Shown one piece after another: positions 17,680-25,230 of a stretch of 64,000 bases of DNA. The notes beneath the pieces are model-generated. The model searched no databases. It worked only from the letters and a program-made list of their open reading frames with translations, and was not told the DNA's origin. Within the stretch, counting starts at the first letter, position 1. Every line of letters starts with the position of its first letter. The translations under genes and the position numbers were made by a program. This DNA comes from Cognaticolwellia sediminilitoris (GTDB lineage: Bacteria > Pseudomonadota > Gammaproteobacteria > Enterobacterales > Alteromonadaceae), in contig NBOG01000012.1 in the NCBI GenBank assembly GCA_002104535.1, forward strand, positions 1 to 64,000, written 5' to 3'.

Positions 17680-17804
17680 GTTTAAGTCTTTAAAAGCCTA
17701 AGAATAAAGCCGTTCTAACGATTGTTTTGTGAAACACAATTGTTTTGTACTTTAAAGTAGGAGATATTAGTTTTAATTTTGATTTAACAAGGAGTAATCA
17801 ATTA

Positions 17805-18590
17805 GTGAATATTTTTGGGAAGAACAAGTTTAAAAAAGAAGGGTATCATTATGTCGCGATTGATTATAATCAAGCTGAAAGAATCGAAAACATCGAAAGC
17901 TGGAGTCAAAAACTGAGTGAAGAGCAGCATTGGTTATATCAACATATATTATGCTATGTTAACCAAAGCTATTATGCCATCTTTAAAAATGGTGAAGACA
18001 CTGGTATTCGATTTACCTACTTTAATAGTTCTAGTGAAAATGCACATAATAAAGCTTTCAATATAAAGAGTAACACCACATTCAATCAAAGTATTAGTGA
18101 AGGTTTTTTTTCCAAAGGAAACATCGATTCTTTCGCTTCAGGTTTAGTATACTCAGATGAAAAAGATTGGGATTATTTCGTAAAAGATTTTTCTTTTGAG
18201 GAAAAAATTGAACGAGCAGTAAACACAATTGAAGTTGAATATCTTGTGAGAGAACGACTTCTTAAAGGGAAGTTTAAGCACCTAGTAAAAGGGTTAACCT
18301 TAAATGAAATAATAGATAAGAGAGGGCAATTTTTAACGGAAATTCAAAACAATAAGTACTCTTGTCACTTATTTGAAAATTATGATTCATACACAATGCT
18401 TGCTATGGCGGTTGAGTATAATCGAATTCCATATGAAATAATTAAGCACGAATCAATTTATAAAGGTATCACAGAAGAGGAATGGACTAATACTATCGAA
18501 AATACTTTAATAGCTCTGTGGTTCAAAGGACTAGAAAAAATTGTGGTGCCTGCAAAAACTAAAATTGATAGTTTCGCTAATTTACAATGA
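17805..18590 (+). CDS. Hypothetical protein of about 261 residues
   Basis: Not recognised. I favour the GTG at 17805, because AAGGAG lies ten bases upstream at 17789-17794. The frame can also open at a TTG at 17745 with no ribosome site, and if that extension is real it adds 20 residues. The protein is soluble, rich in aromatic and acidic residues, and has no signal peptide or membrane segment. It lies between the micro-ORFs and the RnlAB pair in the defence-rich half of the element, so a role in defence or its control is possible. That is inference from position. Confidence 0.65.
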   Translation: MNIFGKNKFKKEGYHYVAIDYNQAERIENIESWSQKLSEEQHWLYQHILCYVNQSYYAIFKNGEDTGIRFTYFNSSSENAHNKAFNIKSNTTFNQSISEGFFSKGNIDSFASGLVYSDEKDWDYFVKDFSFEEKIERAVNTIEVEYLVRERLLKGKFKHLVKGLTLNEIIDKRGQFLTEIQNNKYSCHLFENYDSYTMLAMAVEYNRIPYEIIKHESIYKGITEEEWTNTIENTLIALWFKGLEKIVVPAKTKIDSFANLQ

Positions 18591-18752
18591 GCATATCCAA
18601 ATTAAATTACTTTTATCTAATACCTCATAATAATCAACATATTATTATGTTAAAACCTAAATATAGTAGTGACTTACAGGAGTGTATAATTTTCTGGTTA
18701 CTATTTTATAATTAGCGTAAGATGTGTCGCTTAATTTAATAGGATGTAGGTT

Positions 18753-19784
18753 ATGTCGCTAAAAAGACTGAATATAAATAGGAATTTGATTCCTAATATT
18801 TTATCTGAAAATGTATCTATTTTGGAAGTTTTAGAAGAAAAAGGAATTAATGAGCTTCACTTTAGAGGTGAAATGCCTAACGGCGATAAGGTTTTTTTAA
18901 TTTTCTTTTTTAATTCTGATGGAACTACCTCTATTTCTCCACGAAATCCTAATTTAGAAAGAGGGAAAGACCTAGCAAACGTTATTGCGCAAAACTGTGT
19001 TTATAGTGATAAAAAAAATATATCCCTTTTTATTCCGCTGGAAAAAGATGATTTTGATACAATTCTCGAATACCTTCAGTCGGATTGTAATGCGCAAATA
19101 ATTGAAACTAAGAATATACCTGGTGGGGTACAGAAAAAACTATCAGGTTCATGTGGTAATCAGTTGGTTTTAAAGTATTTTACAAGAAAAGCTAACTTAC
19201 AAGTTCAAGGTAAACCGCTTTCATTATATGAAGATCTTATTGATATATTATGTGAATTACTGCCATATGAAAAATTTGTTAGTTCTCAACTTAAACAAAT
19301 AGATGTAAATCTTGCGCCATCAGTTGTAAAAGGCGAGTTAGAAAGTAGGTTACCTATGTCATATAACTTCCTTGGTGAGAAAGTTCAGGCGATTATTAGC
19401 CCATCATTAGCTTTAAATAAATTAGGTATTGAGTTAGATGATTATACATCTATAGCTATGCCTGTACTTAGAGGGCTTGAGGGTTACTTAAAGAGAATTT
19501 TTTCTACGAACGGTTTCTCTATTGATAAAACTTTTGGTTCTGTAATTGATGGGAGTAATGACACTCCTCGTGTTAAACAAACTGTAAAAGCAAGCATAAA
19601 TTGTGATAAAACAGTTAATGCAATAGAAAAGTGCTACACTTATTGGAAACAGCAGAGACATGGATTATTTCATGTTGATGCAAATGTGGAAACAACTAGA
19701 GTTTTAAATCAAAATGAAGCTCACAATATTATTGAAGAGACCCTTAACTTAATAGAAAATACATATACAGTAATACCTAATTAA
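18753..19784 (+). CDS. rnlA: RNase LS-type toxin RnlA
   Basis: A 343-residue protein with the length and several blocks of E. coli RnlA: NLQVQGKPLSLYEDL, PVLRGLEGYLKR and the C-terminal YTYWKQQRHGLFHVDANVETTRVL. That last block contains the R-x4-H HEPN-like element RHGLFH. RnlA is an mRNA endoribonuclease that degrades phage T4 late transcripts. It lies two bases upstream of the antitoxin gene. The order toxin then antitoxin matches E. coli. The identification rests on blocks I recognise, not on an alignment run here. Confidence 0.83.
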   Translation: MSLKRLNINRNLIPNILSENVSILEVLEEKGINELHFRGEMPNGDKVFLIFFFNSDGTTSISPRNPNLERGKDLANVIAQNCVYSDKKNISLFIPLEKDDFDTILEYLQSDCNAQIIETKNIPGGVQKKLSGSCGNQLVLKYFTRKANLQVQGKPLSLYEDLIDILCELLPYEKFVSSQLKQIDVNLAPSVVKGELESRLPMSYNFLGEKVQAIISPSLALNKLGIELDDYTSIAMPVLRGLEGYLKRIFSTNGFSIDKTFGSVIDGSNDTPRVKQTVKASINCDKTVNAIEKCYTYWKQQRHGLFHVDANVETTRVLNQNEAHNIIEETLNLIENTYTVIPN

Positions 19785-19786
19785 TT

Positions 19787-20158
19787 ATGAATAACCTTTA
19801 TCAACTTTTAAAATCAAATGATAGTGAGTATAGATATGTTAGTGTATCTACCGATTTTGCTCGCCCTGATGATTATATGGAGAAGCTTGAAAGGGATTTA
19901 CAAAAATTGAATTATAAAGGGCAAATTGCTTTCGATCTATTGTTAAGTAATGGTATTAGAGATAATAGATATTTTTGTGCTTATTTTAATGGTGAACATA
20001 TAGTAAGTTCATCATTTTCCCGTTTAAGCGTTATTAAGACTACGATTTCTGAGTTAACTACCCACTTTTATCAAGAAAACTTTAATCTCGTTTCTAAAAA
20101 TAAAGTTCTGTCTAAACCTCAAAAATTTCTAATAAAGAAAGGCTTAGTAAAGAGTTAA
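19787..20158 (+). CDS. rnlB: Antitoxin RnlB
   Basis: A 123-residue protein, matching RnlB in size (E. coli RnlB is about 120). The central GQIAFDLLLSNGIRDNRYF segment resembles the GEILFDLLCANG block of RnlB. It begins two bases after the rnlA stop, so the two are surely co-translated, which fits the need for tight stoichiometry. RnlB binds and inhibits RnlA; loss of RnlB synthesis on phage infection releases the toxin. It is the last gene before the right attachment site. Confidence 0.8.
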   Translation: MNNLYQLLKSNDSEYRYVSVSTDFARPDDYMEKLERDLQKLNYKGQIAFDLLLSNGIRDNRYFCAYFNGEHIVSSSFSRLSVIKTTISELTTHFYQENFNLVSKNKVLSKPQKFLIKKGLVKS

Positions 20159-20324
20159 TCTAGTTTAAACTGAAACACCATCTAAGTAATTTGAACGAAA
20201 ACTGTACACGTTAAGTCACTTGATAATTCTAATGCGCTCTAACGCTTATCTATTCATTATTATTAAGGCTTTAGTTAACCTGATTCAGCTCTGTTGAAAT
20301 ATATTATTATAAATAAAATCTTTA

Positions 20325-20342
20325 TGTACCCTGATGTGTACC
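20325..20342. repeat. Arm-type repeats at the right end
   Basis: TGTACCCTGATG (20325-20336) followed by TGTGTACC (20335-20342). These match the TGTGTACCC copies at the left end (4568-4576, 4610-4618) and are good candidates for integrase arm sites. Confidence 0.55.
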
Positions 20343-20344
20343 TT

Positions 20345-20449
20345 TTATATGGTCTTACTGTCTTTTCCCTTTATACTAAGGGAGGTTTCATAATCGTGCC
20401 AAAGAATGGTGGGCTGTTCGCTAGTGTTTACAGGTGGTTTATTATTCAT
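20345..20449 (-). pseudogene. sbcB: Displaced original 5' end of sbcB
   Basis: An ATG at 20449 (minus strand) opens a frame MNNKPPVNTSEQ then PTILWHDYET, identical over the latter ten residues to the catalytic N-terminus of exonuclease I at the left end. After the shared WHDYET the frame runs into element sequence (SLSIKGKDS...) and stops after 34 codons. This is the chromosomal start of sbcB, cut off from its body when the element recombined into the gene. It may still be transcribed from the old promoter, but it encodes only a short peptide. Confidence 0.85.
20388..20401. other. attR core of the sbcB-integrated element
   Basis: TCATAATCGTGCCA, an exact copy of 4402-4415, lies at the junction between element sequence (left) and the stranded start of sbcB (right). 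Confidence 0.85.
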
Positions 20450-20568
20450 GATTTTATTGATTAACATCCATGGAATAGTTCTATTCTAATCGCGGACTTT
20501 AGCAGATAAAGTATTAATAATCCAAGACAAGTACGGCCCTATAAGCTCATGTAAGCTTTTCAATCCTT

Positions 20569-20781
20569 TTAGTTTTCTTCGTCGTTTTTAACATCTTCTT
20601 CTAATTGTTCATCATCGTCGTCATCCATAATATCTGGAGTAACTGCGTCGACCACGTCAATTGCACCACCAACAACTGTTGTAGTAACGTCTACCGCGGT
20701 AGACACAATAGTAGCCGCAACACAGCCCGATAAACTAAGTATTACGTATACCAACAAAAAAGCTTGTGCAATTTTTTTCAA
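20569..20781 (-). CDS. Small lipoprotein, 70 residues
   Basis: A signal peptide with lipobox LSGC (about residues 17-20) is followed by a valine/threonine-rich stretch (TIVSTAVDVTTTVVGGAIDVVDAV) and a very acidic end (DDDDDEQLEEDVKNDEE). It is a short surface lipoprotein of the type often found beside sbcB-region genes in Colwellia relatives, but I know no function. It belongs to the flanking chromosome rather than the element. Confidence 0.75.
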   Translation of the reverse strand: MKKIAQAFLLVYVILSLSGCVAATIVSTAVDVTTTVVGGAIDVVDAVTPDIMDDDDDEQLEEDVKNDEEN

Positions 20782-21100
20782 AGTGATGTTTCCAAATGAA
20801 TAAGTCGTTAACCAAGGAGAATACCTTAATTTAATGGCGAATCAATCGTTGTTTTACTGCCAGAGTAGGAAGTTTTAGTCATTTATAGACCTGATTACGT
20901 TTAAATGTACTACGCTTGGTTTAGAGAATGGAATCTAAATCCGTTTACCTTCTAGTTTTATCTCCGAACAAAATTCAATTTAATAGACTCAACACGACTA
21001 ATACCAATTCAATTTATAAATGGGGATTGGTGTAATTATCTTCATCGAAATTAGTCGCATTAAACCTATGCAACTGAGTGATATGGAAATGGAAAGTCGC
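20782..21100. other. Gene-free stretch of 319 bases
   Basis: The intergenic region between a minus-strand lipoprotein gene and the plus-strand operon, so it should hold both promoters. No ORF, repeat or terminator stands out. Confidence 0.5.
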
Positions 21101-21610
21101 ATGCATACCTACATAATCATTATTGGATTTATCTGCCTTAATTCCGGCTGTTCAATTAATGGTTATGGTCTACCGGGTAGTGTTGTTGAGCAACACACCT
21201 ATACCGACTTTTCACATATTATTCATACCAAAGCAACCGGTGTTCATTTGAATACGCGCACCGCTATTGAGTTTTATTTTGGTGATATGGAGCGAGAAAT
21301 GGTTTATCCAATAGAGAGCAATGAAACTTTATTTTGCAGCCGTAAATTTATTGATAACGAGCATGCTAAGGAGTCAGAAACAACCTTAAAATATTCAGAA
21401 ACCCCAATTAAAGTTAGCGTTCAATCTAGGGGCGCAAGACTGAGTTTATCTCCACAACATTTAGGTTTAAGTATTGGTTATTTAAACCGTAAAGTACTGG
21501 GCGTTGAGGCAGAAAGCTCTTTTTCTATGTTTTATAACACTGACGACCATCAAGTTTTACAAGTATGTGCTGTCATCGAACCGAAAAACCAAGGAGAACA
21601 CCATGATTAA
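21101..21610 (+). CDS. Putative lipoprotein of a four-gene operon
   Basis: About 170 residues. I place the start at the ATG at 21101, so that the protein opens directly with a lipoprotein signal (HTYIIIIGFICLNSGC). The longer frame from 21020 would put a long charged leader before it. The mature part is beta-rich without a family I recognise. The stop overlaps the start of the next gene by eight bases. It is the first gene of a cluster of three lipoproteins and one cytoplasmic protein. Confidence 0.6.
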   Translation: MHTYIIIIGFICLNSGCSINGYGLPGSVVEQHTYTDFSHIIHTKATGVHLNTRTAIEFYFGDMEREMVYPIESNETLFCSRKFIDNEHAKESETTLKYSETPIKVSVQSRGARLSLSPQHLGLSIGYLNRKVLGVEAESSFSMFYNTDDHQVLQVCAVIEPKNQGEHHD

Positions 21611-21947
21611 AATATTAATGAGTTTAGCCCTAGTGCTAGCCATTGGAGGATGCAGTTCAACTCACCTTATTTATGTGCAGGAAACCTCAATGGGGTTAAA
21701 TGTAGCGTTAAGTGCTGACGGCATGCAAAAAATGTCACTGGGGTATGATCGTGATATCCATGCGGTAATTCCTAAAAAAAGTGATGATTCTGATGCAATG
21801 GCGCTGTTTTCAGTTAATAAAGTGGATATTAGCGGTTTAGATAACATGGAAGTTTCAGAATTTGTTGCCACGGGTGAGCCAGCAATAAAACTAGCAAGCG
21901 ACAAAGATGCCGTCAGTAAAATTCGCAATAAAGTGTATGGGAAATAA
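21603..21947 (+). CDS. Small lipoprotein, 114 residues
   Basis: The start at 21603 has AAGGAG immediately upstream and opens with a clean lipoprotein signal (LVLAIGGC). The mature sequence (YVQETSMGLNVALSADGMQKMSLGYDRD) resembles a short beta-barrel-related or adhesion-type domain, without firm assignment. It overlaps the upstream gene by eight bases and precedes the next by 14, so it lies inside an operon. Confidence 0.7.
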   Translation: MIKILMSLALVLAIGGCSSTHLIYVQETSMGLNVALSADGMQKMSLGYDRDIHAVIPKKSDDSDAMALFSVNKVDISGLDNMEVSEFVATGEPAIKLASDKDAVSKIRNKVYGK

Positions 21948-21961
21948 CCGAGGGATAACTC

Positions 21962-22819
21962 ATGTTAATAAAACAAAGTATTATAATTTTACTGATTTTG
22001 TGGCTAACGGGTTGTAGTAATGCGGTTAGTTACCACCATACAGAGCGTAACAGTATCGCTTTAGAAGTTAGGCCGACAGACCCTCAACAGCCAGTACAAG
22101 GCATTATAGGCATTAAAAATCGCACCATAGTTGTTGCGCCTAGGATAAAGGACCCAATCGATCCAAAAAACAATGGTGAGTCTGCTAGCGTGATCAGCGA
22201 CTTTAAATTAAAGCGTGAAGAAAGCGAGGATTTCTTTGGTTTTGGCACCACCGTTATACAAAGTGCATTTATTACCGGAGAAGCAGCGAAAAAAGCCCCA
22301 CCAAGTGCAGCAAAAGCCTTAAGCGGCTTAGGCATTGATGGTGTTGCAGATTCTGCAATTTTTAAGCGTACAGTTATGGCTAATATCTATCGATTTTTAG
22401 AGCAGAATAAAAGCCAAGATGATGACGCGAAAAAATACCTAGCACAAATGGATCAGTTGCTGACACTGTTACCTAAAAATTACGTTAACAACACTTATTA
22501 CATTTTAAATGGCAATGTTTTAGAAAAAAGACAGCCAGCAAATTATACCCCTAAGCCACAAGCATTTTTAGAAGTACTTAACTATGAGCAAGTACTTGTC
22601 ACTGGCTCTATCGTGACCCTTGAAAAGATGCAAACTGATAGAACAGTTAAATATAAAGCCAGTGCTGGTGCCACCGCAGCTGATATTACAGCAAACGACT
22701 TAGCTTTGTTCCAAGTAGAGTTAACACGGCTGAAAGAAGAAAAACAAAATTATGCTCAGTTGATTGGTAGCCATCAGGTTATCGATATGGCAGCAGCTTA
22801 CATGACTAGCTTTTTATAA
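21962..22819 (+). CDS. Lipoprotein, 285 residues, function unknown
   Basis: A lipoprotein signal (LLILWLTGC), then a region with GIIGIKNRTIVVAPRIKDP, a small helical patch with alanine-rich GEAAKKAPPSAAKALSG and a C-terminal part with a helix. The first 130 residues share the style of the preceding small lipoproteins (statements about a -SYHHTERNSIALEVRP- start). It is not recognised as a family. It sits in the middle of an operon with the upstream lipoprotein and the downstream 79-residue protein. Confidence 0.65.
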   Translation: MLIKQSIIILLILWLTGCSNAVSYHHTERNSIALEVRPTDPQQPVQGIIGIKNRTIVVAPRIKDPIDPKNNGESASVISDFKLKREESEDFFGFGTTVIQSAFITGEAAKKAPPSAAKALSGLGIDGVADSAIFKRTVMANIYRFLEQNKSQDDDAKKYLAQMDQLLTLLPKNYVNNTYYILNGNVLEKRQPANYTPKPQAFLEVLNYEQVLVTGSIVTLEKMQTDRTVKYKASAGATAADITANDLALFQVELTRLKEEKQNYAQLIGSHQVIDMAAAYMTSFL

Positions 22820-22832
22820 TAAGGAATTTCCT

Positions 22833-23072
22833 ATGCAAACCGTACCTATAACTCAGTGGGGAACGATAGACCTTGGGCAAACAAATGACTACCAAGTATT
22901 CGCCTTTCCCGATTTAGAAACAATTAACCGCCCCATAGCTGAGCCTAAAGACTTAGCACTAGCATTACAGCAAGTAGGGTCGGATTTGTATGATTATCAA
23001 AAAGAGGTTATCTCCACTAAGCGCAATCAACATAACGATGCTTGGCTAGCGCTTTGTAAAAAAACTGAATAG
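22833..23072 (+). CDS. Small cytoplasmic protein, 79 residues
   Basis: An acidic protein with no signal peptide. AAGGAA precedes the ATG and it begins 13 bases after the lipoprotein gene. It ends the operon. It is not recognised. Being cytoplasmic where its neighbours are lipoproteins, it may be a regulator or chaperone of that set. Confidence 0.6.
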   Translation: MQTVPITQWGTIDLGQTNDYQVFAFPDLETINRPIAEPKDLALALQQVGSDLYDYQKEVISTKRNQHNDAWLALCKKTE

Positions 23073-23115
23073 GGTTTACTTAAGTTAATCGCTATTTAAC
23101 ACTACTAAAAGTAAT

Positions 23116-23152
23116 GCCACTAATAGCAATGATACCTACAGCTTTTAGTGGC
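23116..23152. terminator. Hairpin after the lipoprotein operon
   Basis: GCCACTAATAGC (23116-23127) pairs with GCTTTTAGTGGC (23141-23152) with one mismatch over 12 bases. No long T-tract follows, so it may be an attenuated or structural hairpin, not a clear terminator. Confidence 0.45.
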
Positions 23153-23215
23153 AGCTAAATTTGACTTAATCATCAATAATTACTTTTAATTATTACCATT
23201 ACAGTAAGGGTAATA

Positions 23216-23797
23216 TTAAAAATATTTGCCAAATTGCTTTTCACAAGGGACACCGTCTTTATCGCCATCCATTTTAGTGTTGGGGCAATTTTTAATAAAG
23301 AATTTGGCTTCGTCATACGAAGACATTTGGCTACAGTGCTGTCGTCCATCACATTTAAAACTAGGCTTAAGTTCAGTTTTAGGTTTAGTCTTAGGTACTG
23401 AACGCGCGGGCACAGTTTCGTTTATCGGCGATTTGTATTGTTGTGTAGGTATATTTGGAGTATTAAGACCTAGGCGGTAATATGCAAAAACGCAGATACC
23501 GAGGATGGTTAAGAACAAAACGGCTCGGTTTCCGGGTTCAGGTATTTGTTTGTAACCATGGTGTTTTTTACGTTTTAATGCTTTAGTAGATACACCATCA
23601 ATACGGCAGTTAATAGCTCTAGCTTTGCCATTGGTTTGCTGTTCTATGTCAAAATAAATGATGTCACCAATCCTTGGTTTTCTACTCATATCATTCAAGG
23701 TTGAAATATGAATAAAAGTATCATCTTTTAACTTTGGCGATTCAATAAAACCAAAACCTTTATCACCAAACCAACTTTTTAATTTACCCTTGTGCAT
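23216..23797 (-). CDS. Cold-shock domain, membrane segment and excalibur domain fusion
   Basis: About 193 residues starting at the ATG at 23797, which has GGAG upstream; a TTG 13 codons earlier is less likely. The N-terminus is a cold-shock OB fold (GKLKSWFGDKGFGFIE, then DTFIHIS). A membrane segment follows (AVLFLTILGICVFAYY, about 115-130). The C-terminus is an excalibur calcium-binding motif (CPNTKMDGDKDGVPCE). This places an RNA or DNA-binding domain inside and a Ca-binding domain outside the inner membrane. The exact role is unknown; CSD-TM-excalibur fusions occur in Alteromonadales. Confidence 0.85.
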   Translation of the reverse strand: MHKGKLKSWFGDKGFGFIESPKLKDDTFIHISTLNDMSRKPRIGDIIYFDIEQQTNGKARAINCRIDGVSTKALKRKKHHGYKQIPEPGNRAVLFLTILGICVFAYYRLGLNTPNIPTQQYKSPINETVPARSVPKTKPKTELKPSFKCDGRQHCSQMSSYDEAKFFIKNCPNTKMDGDKDGVPCEKQFGKYF

Positions 23798-24002
23798 CAC
23801 AGCTCCATTGTCGATGTCATTATGTAATTGTTTCAACCTAAACAGTTACATTAAATTACAGTAGCTTAGGCATTAATAATTTGCGGCGTATTATTCATTA
23901 TTAGCCTATTTAATACAAGACAGAAATAAGTTTAAACTCACTATTTTTAACCGCTGTAGCTTAATAGGGCAACACAAAAGGCAGAAAACAAAAAACACAA
24001 AT

Positions 24003-24036
24003 AAAAAAGGCATTATCTATAGCAGATAATGCCTTT
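24003..24036 (-). terminator. Intrinsic terminator of the alginate lyase gene
   Basis: AAAGGCATTATCT (24006-24018) pairs with AGATAATGCCTTT (24024-24036). Read on the minus strand, the stem is followed by a T-run, so it ends the lyase transcript. Confidence 0.85.
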
Positions 24037-24056
24037 ACCGATTTAAATCGATAGAA

Positions 24057-25103
24057 CTATTTTTGTCCGTTTGCTTTGCTCAAGTTAAGCTTTGTGAAGG
24101 TTACTTGGGTGTAATCTCCATTTGCTTTATCCGTTGGCCAGTTACCTGTGCCAGCACAACCTGCGTACCAAACACCATCAGCGTCTTTGGTCGAGCATTG
24201 GTTATATGCGCCGGCTTTAAAATAAAGCCAATCACCGCTGTAACCAGAAGGGTTGTCTTTTGCGTCAACGTTACCGTAAGCATCGATATTGTTAGAAAGG
24301 TCAATTTCATAACTAACGGTTGCTTTATCTTTGTGGCTAAAGGTTAAGTGCATAACACTACCAATAACATTTATCGTATAACTAAACTCTTCACCTAATG
24401 CGATACCTGCGCTTTTAGGATCATCAGGGTTCTCCCAAGTGTTGCCCCAAATTGGATAAGCAATATCGGTTCTATCAGGATTATCTTTTTCTAGGTTACG
24501 CTCATAAGTCCAAAAAACTGAACCAGTATTGTGCTCAGGCCATTTTTTGTAATAAATTTTAATCGGTTCATTACCCCAACCAAAGCCTTTGCCTTCGGCA
24601 ATAACATCTTTATCTTTTCCTGCATGTATTTGACCAACTACTACAGAATATGCGGGTTTTTTCGGATGTTTAGCACTTTTAGCAACATGATTTACTTTTA
24701 GTGTTGCGTCTAACTTACCGCCGATTTGGTTAAAGTAAGCCGCATCAGGATGGGCCGCAATAGCGAAATTATTACTGTACGACTTAGTACCAACTGACGT
24801 GTCTGAGCCACGGATCATTTGTCTTAATTCACTACGGGTATTCGATGATGACTGGGTTGTTACCGCTTTATTTGGCGCAGTAAATACCATATCGCCATTT
24901 GCATCTAGGTAGAAAAAATCAGGGTGTTGAAAGTTTTGTAACGCCCTGGTGTCAATATCGTCGGCTTTACCATTACCGTCTTGATCTAACGGTATGGTTA
25001 TTTTCCAATGAGAAAGATCAAACTTTCCTGAAGGAGTATCAGTTGTACTCGCACAACCTGTTATCAATAACGCAACAGAAATAGTAGATACAGCTTTAAA
25101 CAT
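24057..25103 (-). CDS. PL7-family alginate lyase, lipoprotein
   Basis: A 348-residue lyase that cleaves alginate by beta-elimination. The lipobox LITGC is at residues 13-17, so it is anchored on a membrane. The catalytic domain carries the three PL7 motifs: RSELR (90-94), VVGQIHA (155-161) and YFKAGAYNQ near the C-terminus, providing the Arg, Gln/His and Tyr of the active site. It lies in the alginate locus, downstream of the large Ig-domain lipoprotein, and has its own terminator. The domain arrangement is a single PL7, about the family's normal size. Confidence 0.93.
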   Translation of the reverse strand: MFKAVSTISVALLITGCASTTDTPSGKFDLSHWKITIPLDQDGNGKADDIDTRALQNFQHPDFFYLDANGDMVFTAPNKAVTTQSSSNTRSELRQMIRGSDTSVGTKSYSNNFAIAAHPDAAYFNQIGGKLDATLKVNHVAKSAKHPKKPAYSVVVGQIHAGKDKDVIAEGKGFGWGNEPIKIYYKKWPEHNTGSVFWTYERNLEKDNPDRTDIAYPIWGNTWENPDDPKSAGIALGEEFSYTINVIGSVMHLTFSHKDKATVSYEIDLSNNIDAYGNVDAKDNPSGYSGDWLYFKAGAYNQCSTKDADGVWYAGCAGTGNWPTDKANGDYTQVTFTKLNLSKANGQK

Positions 25104-25180
25104 AAAAGCACTCCGGTATATAAAATGTTAGCTGCCAACCGGCAAGCTATTAGTAATTTGTATTAATAAATGGCTTGATA

Positions 25181-25208
25181 AAAAATAGCGCTTATTAGCG
25201 CTATTTTT
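25181..25208. terminator. Terminator between the Ig-domain lipoprotein and the lyase gene
   Basis: AAAAATAGCGC (25181-25191) pairs perfectly with GCGCTATTTTT (25198-25208) across a six-base loop. It lies after the stop of the minus-strand gene at 25231 and works on the minus strand. Confidence 0.85.
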
Positions 25209-25230
25209 ATAAACAGACCTTAATTAAGTG

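Larger units (their letters stand above)
4402..20401. mobile_element. Integrative (probably mobilizable) element inserted in sbcB
   Basis: About 16 kb, bounded by a 14-bp direct repeat at 4402-4415 and 20388-20401. A tyrosine integrase sits just inside the left end. Both ends carry TGTGTACC repeats that look like arm-type integrase sites. The displaced original 5' end of sbcB lies across the right boundary. Inside are AlpA-like, relaxase-like, HUH Rep-like and resolvase genes plus defence cargo. No type IV secretion genes are present, so any transfer would depend on a helper element. Coding density is lower and AT content higher than in the flanking chromosome. Confidence 0.88.

Noticed and set aside
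4402..20401. tRNA gene as the attachment site of the element
   Set aside because: No tRNA-like cloverleaf is seen at either end; the 14-bp core lies in sbcB coding sequence.
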